Shown here: piece by piece, positions 5,911-10,124 of the stretch
How the letters are laid out: every line of letters begins with the position of its first letter
Position numbering within the stretch: position 1 is the stretch's first letter
Source: Treponema sp.
GTDB lineage: Bacteria; Spirochaetota; Spirochaetia; Treponematales; Breznakiellaceae
NCBI GenBank assembly: GCA_031255815.1
Contig: JAIRRU010000132.1
Location: 1 to 10,124 of the forward strand
Direction: 5' to 3'
Length of the DNA: 10,124 nt
Notes under the pieces: model-generated
The model's input: the letters and a program-made list of their open reading frames with translations, nothing else
Told to the model about the DNA's origin: nothing
Database searches by the model: none
Made by a program: the position numbers and the translations under genes

Positions 5911-7697
5911 TACTCCCCGCCCCCCGCCGGGCTTCCCTTTTCCGGAACATCTATAGGCAGATCGATAAAGAAAGTCGTCCCCGCCCCTTCCGCGGAATTA
6001 AACCAGATCGCTCCGCCGTGATCGTTAATTATCCGTTCCACAATGGGAAGTCCCAGGCCGGTACCGCTTTCCTTGGTGGTAAAATAGGGGGTAAAGACAA
6101 GAGGGGCGTCTTGATCTGAAATACCCTTCCCGGTATCCCTAAAGCTTACCCTACAATAGCGGCTCTCCCGTTTTTGCACAAGATCCGTGCGGATCTCGAT
6201 AAGGCCGCTGCCGTTCATGGCGTCGATGGCGTTGACGATCAGGTTGGTCAGCACCTGGCCCAGCCGGTGCCGGTCGATCCTGACGGAAATGCCGGCCTCC
6301 ACATGTTCGATATCGAAGCGGATTCCCGGGTGGGAGCCTCCGTAGGGGCTCAGGGTCTCTTCCGCCGCCTCCCGGAAGTTGGTCCAGGCCTTGGAAGGCT
6401 CCGTGGGGCGGGAAAGGGTGCGGAATTCGTTGAGCAGGGTGGAGAGCCCCTCCACCTCCCGGAGGATTGCCAGCATGGAGCTTTCCAGAATCTCCCCTAT
6501 CCGCTCCGGTTCGTTCTGCCAGCGCCGCAAGACCCTTTCCGCGGAAAGCTTTATCGGGGTAAGGGGATTCTTGATCTCGTGGGCAAGCTGCTGGGCCATG
6601 TTCTGCCAAATGGAAATTTTTTCCGACCTGACCAGGGCGGCCCGGGACTTTTCCAGATCCTGCACCATGGAGTTGAAGGAACGGATCAGTACCCCCAGCT
6701 CGTCCCCCCGGCGGGCGAGGATCTGAATGGAAAAATCCCCCTCCGCCACCCGGCGGGTCGCCTCGGTAAGCTCGACCAGGGGCTGGGTTACCCGGCGGGT
6801 AAAAGAAATGGCGATAATCGCCGTCATCAGCAGGGTGGGGAAGAAGAAGACCCCGTAGTAGAAGATCAGCAGGGGCCGCATATTGTTCCGGATGGAGTCG
6901 ATGATCTCGAAATGGGCAATCTCGTTTTCAATCGCCCCGTAGCCCTGATCGAAACCCTCCCCCAGGCTGTAGGTGATGATCCGGAGAACATCCCCCCGGG
7001 GGTACTCCCGGGGGTAAAGGGCGTAACGGACAAGGCCCTCGTCCCTGGGCATCTCCCGGCTGGCGGAACCGGGCTGCGGTACCGGCGGGCCGGAAAGCTG
7101 GCGGGCCTCGTCCCCCGCGAAGGCCACGCTTTCCCAGGCGCCGTCCGGGTTCTGCCGGAAATCCTGCAGCGCCAGCACCTCCTGGGGCAGGGGCGGCGCG
7201 GGGGAAGCCCCGCCCCTCATCCAGGGGCTAAAATCGGTCTCCCGGACTAACCTTTCCAGTTTTTCCATACGCAGGGAAAAGGTATCCATGGCGAAATCGT
7301 GGGCCGCCGCCGCCGCGGAGGCGGCGTCAATGCTCCGCCAGAAATCGGTCAGCTCCTTTACCGCCAGGGTGGTAACGATAGCCGAAGGGGCGGCGGCAAA
7401 GGCCACAATGACAATAAAGTAGGCCAAAAGCCGGATCTTAAACTTGCTCCCGATCCGGCGGGCCGCCACGTCCCGGAGGAGGTTCGCCACCGAAATAGCC
7501 AGAAACACCAGCAGCACCGCCGGAATGGTATAAAAAACGATCCGGTTAAGGGCGCCGGGGATCTGGCCGTTTTCCAGGGTGGCGGAAAAAAAAGTCCGGG
7601 AAAAAACCACGGTGAGCAGGCAAAGCAGCACATAGATGAGTACCAGGCCCCGGACATTGATCACCGAAGGCTTCGGGCGCGTTTTAAGGCTTTTCAA
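5910..7697 (-). CDS. NtrY-like membrane sensor histidine kinase
   Basis: A 595-residue inner-membrane kinase. Three hydrophobic segments lie near residues 16-34, 52-73 and 88-112, then an extracytoplasmic region of about 160 residues, a fourth segment (about 274-298) and a HAMP linker (about 299-350). The dimerisation/phosphoacceptor box is 'QLAHEIKNPLTPIKL' with His373. The ATPase domain shows the N box 'NLIVNAIDAM', G1 'DTGKGI' (521-526) and G2 'GTGLGL' (545-550). This topology resembles NtrY, but it is shorter than typical NtrY and I see no PAS domain between HAMP and the H box. The start is a TTG overlapping the ptsH TGA (TTGA), preceded by GAGGAAGA inside the ptsH end. Its signal is unknown. 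Confidence 0.93.
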   Translation of the reverse strand: MKSLKTRPKPSVINVRGLVLIYVLLCLLTVVFSRTFFSATLENGQIPGALNRIVFYTIPAVLLVFLAISVANLLRDVAARRIGSKFKIRLLAYFIVIVAFAAAPSAIVTTLAVKELTDFWRSIDAASAAAAAHDFAMDTFSLRMEKLERLVRETDFSPWMRGGASPAPPLPQEVLALQDFRQNPDGAWESVAFAGDEARQLSGPPVPQPGSASREMPRDEGLVRYALYPREYPRGDVLRIITYSLGEGFDQGYGAIENEIAHFEIIDSIRNNMRPLLIFYYGVFFFPTLLMTAIIAISFTRRVTQPLVELTEATRRVAEGDFSIQILARRGDELGVLIRSFNSMVQDLEKSRAALVRSEKISIWQNMAQQLAHEIKNPLTPIKLSAERVLRRWQNEPERIGEILESSMLAILREVEGLSTLLNEFRTLSRPTEPSKAWTNFREAAEETLSPYGGSHPGIRFDIEHVEAGISVRIDRHRLGQVLTNLIVNAIDAMNGSGLIEIRTDLVQKRESRYCRVSFRDTGKGISDQDAPLVFTPYFTTKESGTGLGLPIVERIINDHGGAIWFNSAEGAGTTFFIDLPIDVPEKGSPAGGGE

Positions 7698-7960
7698 TCT
7701 TCCTCAAACTTCGATTCGAAAAGGCGGACCAGCGTATCCACCGCCTCCTGTTCGTCTTCACCCTCGGCGCTGATCTTAAGCTCCGTACCGAAACCCGCGT
7801 TCAGCGTGATAATTCCCATTATGGATTTGGCGTTTATCTTTTCGTTCTCCTTTTCGAAGTATATATCGCATTTAAAATCCTTGGTCGTCTGTACCAGCAG
7901 CGCCGAGGGCCTCGCGTGGATACCCGCCCTGTTTAACACCTTTACCATCTTTTCTGTCAT
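7694..7960 (-). CDS. ptsH: Phosphocarrier protein HPr
   Basis: An 88-residue HPr, the standard family length. His15 in 'NRAGIHARPSALLV' is the site phosphorylated by PEP-dependent enzyme I. Ser46 in 'NAKSIMGI' is the site phosphorylated by HPr kinase, whose gene lies just upstream. The open frame extends back to 8059, but those extra residues are shadow sequence over the hprK end. The ATG at 7958-7960 is preceded by AGGA at 7 bases and matches the family N-terminus (MTEKMVKVLNRAG). The stop codon overlaps the kinase start. No enzyme I or EII permease gene is present, so a regulatory role is likely, but the rest of the genome is not visible. Confidence 0.96.
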   Translation of the reverse strand: MTEKMVKVLNRAGIHARPSALLVQTTKDFKCDIYFEKENEKINAKSIMGIITLNAGFGTELKISAEGEDEQEAVDTLVRLFESKFEED

Positions 7961-7982
7961 AAGAGATCCTTGTAAGCTTCCC

Positions 7983-7996
7983 CGCGGTATGCCGCG
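7983..7996 (-). other. Small GC hairpin in the hprK-ptsH spacer
   Basis: Bases 7983-7987 (CGCGG) and 7992-7996 (CCGCG) form a perfect 5-bp stem with a 4-base loop in the 46-bp spacer. No T-tract follows. It lies about 22 bases before the ptsH start and could be a processing or partial-termination element that sets the HPr to HprK ratio. A chance occurrence in GC-rich DNA is quite possible. Confidence 0.3.
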
Positions 7997-8006
7997 TTTC
8001 GGCTGT

Positions 8007-8996
8007 TCAGATAATATCCTCGGCGCCGTAGTATACCGAGCGGGCGTTGTCGCTCTCAATCCATTTCAGGATGTTCTGGTTAAATTCCTTGGCGGCGTTG
8101 TAGCCCATCTTTTTAAGCCGCTCGTTCATCGCCGCGGTTTCAATGATAATGGGGATGTTCCGGCCCGGTTTTACGGGGATCTCCAGCTTGGGGACGCTTA
8201 CCCCCAGTATCTCCGTGGTCTGATCCTCTATACCCAGCCGATCGTAGTTCTTTTTAGTGTCCCATTCCTCCAGCATCACCACCAGTTCTATCTGGGCCCG
8301 ATCCCGGATAGCCCCCACGCCGAACAGGTGGGTTATGTTGATGATCCCCGGCCCCCGAATTTCCATGTGGTGGCCGATGATCTTGTTCGCCCCGGTTCCC
8401 ATCAGGATGTTTCCGTTGGCGCAGTGGATGTCCACCAGATCGTCCGCCACCAGCCGGTGGCCGTGGTGGATAAGCTCCAGGGCCGTCTCGCTTTTCCCCA
8501 CCCCCGAGCCTCCCAGGAGCAGGATCCCCAGGCCGTAAACTTCCACCAGGACTCCGTGGATCTTCTGCCGGGGGGCGAAGATCTCGTTCAGTATCCGCAG
8601 GGCGCGGGCGGAAAATTCCGCGGAAGACAGATCGGTTTGCAGGATGGGGCACTGGGCCCTTTCGGCCTCCTCGAACAGAAAAGACGTGGGTTCAAAATTG
8701 TTGGTAAAGATGCAGCAGGGGATACGGTAGGAAAACATCCGTTTGATATTTTCGGGCTTTCCCTCCCGCTCGAGCATCCTCAGGCAGGCGGTTTCCCCCT
8801 GTCCGAAGAGCTGCACCCGCTGGTGGGCGAAAAATTCGTAAAAACCCAGCAAAGCCTGGCCCGGCCGGTTTAACTCGGGGCTGCTTATCTCCCGGCTCAG
8901 ACCCTTCCTCCCGCCGATGCACTGCAAATTCAGGGAATTATGTTCTTTCAGTTCCAGATTAAGGAGATCCAGAACGGTAAAACACTTATCGGACAT
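8007..8996 (-). CDS. hprK: HPr kinase/phosphorylase
   Basis: A 329-residue bifunctional enzyme that phosphorylates and dephosphorylates HPr at Ser46 in response to energy and phosphate status. The N-terminal domain (1-135) starts 'CFTVLDLLNLEL', matching the family. The C-terminal catalytic domain has His148 ('KIHGVLVEV'), the P-loop 'GGSGVGKS' (162-169), paired Asp185/Asp186 ('LVADDLV') and the HprK signature 'EIRGPGIINI' (212-221), so both activities should be intact. The ATG at 8994-8996 is the earliest possible start, because an in-frame TAG lies two codons upstream (9000-9002). No ribosome-binding site precedes it. First gene of the apparent operon down to mntP. Confidence 0.96.
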   Translation of the reverse strand: MSDKCFTVLDLLNLELKEHNSLNLQCIGGRKGLSREISSPELNRPGQALLGFYEFFAHQRVQLFGQGETACLRMLEREGKPENIKRMFSYRIPCCIFTNNFEPTSFLFEEAERAQCPILQTDLSSAEFSARALRILNEIFAPRQKIHGVLVEVYGLGILLLGGSGVGKSETALELIHHGHRLVADDLVDIHCANGNILMGTGANKIIGHHMEIRGPGIINITHLFGVGAIRDRAQIELVVMLEEWDTKKNYDRLGIEDQTTEILGVSVPKLEIPVKPGRNIPIIIETAAMNERLKKMGYNAAKEFNQNILKWIESDNARSVYYGAEDII

Positions 8997-9002
8997 GGGC
9001 TA

Positions 9003-9031
9003 ATTGTAGAACAAGGGCATTGATCTGGCAA
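9003..9031 (-). promoter_or_regulatory. Predicted sigma-70 promoter of the hprK operon
   Basis: On the minus strand a -35 TTGCCA (9026-9031, 5 of 6 matches to TTGACA) and a -10 TACAAT (9003-9008, 5 of 6 matches to TATAAT) are separated by exactly 17 bases. The base seven positions past the -10 is the A of the hprK ATG at 8996, so the transcript would have no 5' leader. Confidence 0.65.
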
Positions 9032-9105
9032 GTAAGCCGCAATTCCCGGCAGCAGTTTAATATCTAAGCACGGAAGACCGCGAATGCTGCCTTGTTCAAG
9101 ACCGC

Positions 9106-9134
9106 TTGACATATTATTTTTTTTCCCGCATATT
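9106..9134 (+). promoter_or_regulatory. Predicted sigma-70 promoter of rex-serC
   Basis: A perfect -35 TTGACA (9106-9111) is followed after 17 bases by CATATT (9129-9134), a 4 of 6 match to TATAAT. The spacer contains a run of eight T. Transcription would start near 9141, giving a leader of about 44 bases before the rex start. The predicted start lies inside the Rex-type palindrome. Confidence 0.6.
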
Positions 9135-9151
9135 CGTGAAATATTTCACGG
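9134..9151. promoter_or_regulatory. Predicted Rex operator
   Basis: Bases 9135-9150 read CGTGAAATATTTCACG, a perfect 16-bp palindrome. The 18-base window matches 15 of 18 positions of the Rex-type site TTGTGAAATATTTCACAA known from Gram-positive bacteria. It starts at the end of the rex -10 and covers the predicted transcription start, where a bound repressor would block initiation. The gene just downstream is rex, which suggests autoregulation. Confidence 0.7.
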
Positions 9152-9184
9152 ACGGCGCTTTGCCGCTGTCGGAAAGGGTGTATT

Positions 9185-9850
9185 TTGGAGCATATTCCCG
9201 GCCCCGCAAGAGAGAGGCTTCTCCGCTTAATGCGGATTTTGGAGGATTCCGGTAAGGGGCATTTGACCTCGGCCCAGATCGAAGGGCTTACCGGCTGGCC
9301 GAGCCACACGATACGCAAGGATATCTCCTTTCTGGGGATCCGCGCTTCCGGCGGGGAAGCGGAAGGGGCCGGGGGGCCCGGCGGCAAGGCCGGTTCCCAG
9401 GGAGGCTATTCCCCGGCGCTTCTGGCCCCGGCGATCCGGAAGGCCCTTTCCCTGGATCGCCGCCGGAAATTCTGCATCCTGGGCCTGGGCCGCCTGGGAT
9501 CGGCCTACCTGGGCCTGGGGGCGGAGGGGGTTTTTGAGCCCGCCGGAGCCTTTGAACTGGTCGCGGGTTTCGATATCAGCGTAAACCGGGTGGAGATTCT
9601 CAGATCCCCGGTTCCCCTCTACCCGGCCTACAAGATGGGAGAGGTGATCGGCCGTTTCGGGATCGAGATTGCCCTGCTCTGCGTCCCCCCGGAGGCGGCC
9701 CAGGGTGCCGCGGAAAAGCTGGCCGCCGCCGGTATCCGGGGCATCCTCAACTTCGCGCCCCTGGCCCTTATGCTGCCCCCGGAAATCGCCGTGCGCAATG
9801 TGTACCTGGAAGACGAACTTTGCGCCCTGGCGATCCACATGAGTACATAA
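9185..9850 (+). CDS. rex: Redox-sensing transcriptional repressor Rex
   Basis: A 221-residue homologue of Rex, the repressor released from DNA when NADH rises. The N-terminal winged helix includes 'LTSAQIEGLTGWPSHTIRKDISFLG' in two parts around residues 27-51, close to the Rex 'IRKDLSYFG' signature. The Rossmann domain has GLGRLG (100-105) and 'GFDIS', followed by the Rex-specific 'ILNFAPLALMLP' and a C-terminal helix ('VYLEDELCALA') used in dimer swapping. The start is TTG at 9185, with GGAAAGGG six bases upstream; the next ATG (9230) would remove the first helix. Residues about 53-73 are a Gly/Ala-rich insertion where the short wing normally sits. Cotranscribed with serC. Confidence 0.9.
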   Translation: MEHIPGPARERLLRLMRILEDSGKGHLTSAQIEGLTGWPSHTIRKDISFLGIRASGGEAEGAGGPGGKAGSQGGYSPALLAPAIRKALSLDRRRKFCILGLGRLGSAYLGLGAEGVFEPAGAFELVAGFDISVNRVEILRSPVPLYPAYKMGEVIGRFGIEIALLCVPPEAAQGAAEKLAAAGIRGILNFAPLALMLPPEIAVRNVYLEDELCALAIHMST

Positions 9851-9867
9851 ACGGCCCAAGGCCGTTT
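9849..9867 (+). other. 8-bp hairpin between rex and serC
   Basis: Bases 9849-9856 and 9860-9867 are perfectly complementary over 8 bp with the loop CAA. The stem begins inside the rex TAA and ends 3 bases before the AAGGAGT of serC. Only three T residues close the 3' arm, so it resembles a weak terminator or a stability/attenuation hairpin, possibly opened by ribosomes ending at rex. Confidence 0.5.
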
Positions 9868-9880
9868 CAAGGAGTGATAT

Positions 9881-10124
9881 ATGCGTGTGTACAACTTTTC
9901 CCCTGGGCCTTCGGTCCTACCCCTACCGGTTCTGGAGCGGGCCGCCGGAGAGATGATCGACGCCAACGGGTCCGGACAGTCGGTGATGGAGATGAGCCAC
10001 CGGTCCGGGGACTTCAAATCTATTATCGAGAAAACCGAGGCCCTGCTCCGGGAGCTTATGGGGATCCCCCCCAACTACAAGGTCCTCTTCCTCCAGGGGG
10101 GTGCTTCGCTCCAGTTCTCCATGA
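9881..10124 (+). CDS. serC: Phosphoserine aminotransferase, N-terminal part
   Basis: Partial: the gene runs off the window after 81 codons. It codes for the PLP enzyme converting 3-phosphohydroxypyruvate and glutamate to O-phosphoserine and 2-oxoglutarate in serine biosynthesis. The visible N-terminus, [14 protein letters not shown], followed by '[16 protein letters not shown]' and '[14 protein letters not shown]', is a close match to SerC; the GGAS part belongs to the cofactor phosphate-binding region. An ideal AAGGAGT lies six bases before the ATG. It starts 30 bp after rex with no obvious promoter of its own, so it is probably cotranscribed with rex and under its control. Confidence 0.95.
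   Translation, partial: MRVYNFSPGPSVLPLPVLERAAGEMIDANGSGQSVMEMSHRSGDFKSIIEKTEALLRELMGIPPNYKVLFLQGGASLQFSM

Noticed and set aside
4901..6021. Two long plus-strand open frames (311 and 360 codons) over the response regulator
   Set aside because: Both are antisense to a gene with intact receiver, AAA+ and Fis motifs, and their translations show no domain.
7961..8059. N-terminal extension of HPr to the ATG at 8059
   Set aside because: The extra residues overlap the hprK 3' end in another frame and are foreign to HPr; the ATG at 7960 has a ribosome site and puts His and Ser at 15 and 46.
7299..8873. 524-codon open frame on the plus strand, antisense to hprK, ptsH and the kinase
   Set aside because: It lies over three well recognised minus-strand genes, resembles no family, is rich in Gly, Pro, Arg and His, and is the usual shadow of GC-rich codon use.
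9026..9042. Sigma-54-like promoter (GG-N10-GC) on the plus strand upstream of rex
   Set aside because: The -24 half (TGGCAAG) is close, but the -12 half reads CCGCA rather than TTGCA, and the same bases serve as the hprK -35. Likely chance; the sigma-70 promoter at 9106 is much better.

Overview
The window looks like a GC-rich spirochaete chromosome, most likely a Treponema relative such as the insect-gut treponemes. The signs are the protein set: HPr kinase with HPr but no PTS permease, an NtrY/NtrC-type two-component pair, LexA next to holA, Rex next to serC, and a PocR-AraC regulator. This assignment is inferred from protein resemblance only. Nothing here looks like a plasmid, phage, transposon or CRISPR locus.

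Layout. Bases 1-383 are non-coding and hold two separate imperfect inverted repeats. Next comes one plus-strand regulator with a PocR sensor and an AraC DNA-binding domain (384-1772). Its 3' end overlaps the 3' end of a convergent HIT/HINT hydrolase gene (1718-2062, minus). From 8996 down to 2197 the minus strand carries a compact seven-gene run: hprK, ptsH, an NtrY-like kinase, an NtrC-family regulator, lexA, holA and mntP. Gaps inside it are 46 bp or less, and two junctions overlap. The HIT gene follows after 134 bp. On the other side, a divergent intergenic region (8997-9184) separates hprK from a plus-strand pair, rex (9185-9850) and serC (9881 to the window edge, partial).

How the genes may work together. 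HprK and HPr form a carbon/energy sensor based on phosphorylation of HPr Ser46. They are translationally linked to a membrane kinase and a sigma-54-type activator, which suggests metabolic state feeds that two-component system. LexA, the clamp-loader delta subunit and a Mn exporter sit downstream in the same apparent transcript. Divergently, Rex (an NADH/NAD+ sensor) appears to repress itself and serC through a perfect palindrome just downstream of its own -10 element. The 190-bp divergent region would thus be a meeting point of carbon/energy and redox control.

Most unusual points: a consensus-like hprK promoter whose predicted start falls on the A of the ATG (a leaderless mRNA); a Rex protein with a Gly/Ala-rich insertion in its DNA-binding wing; a Rex-type operator in front of rex-serC; lexA inside a signalling operon; and intergenic inverted repeats. 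I do not see a wholly new defence or mobile system.
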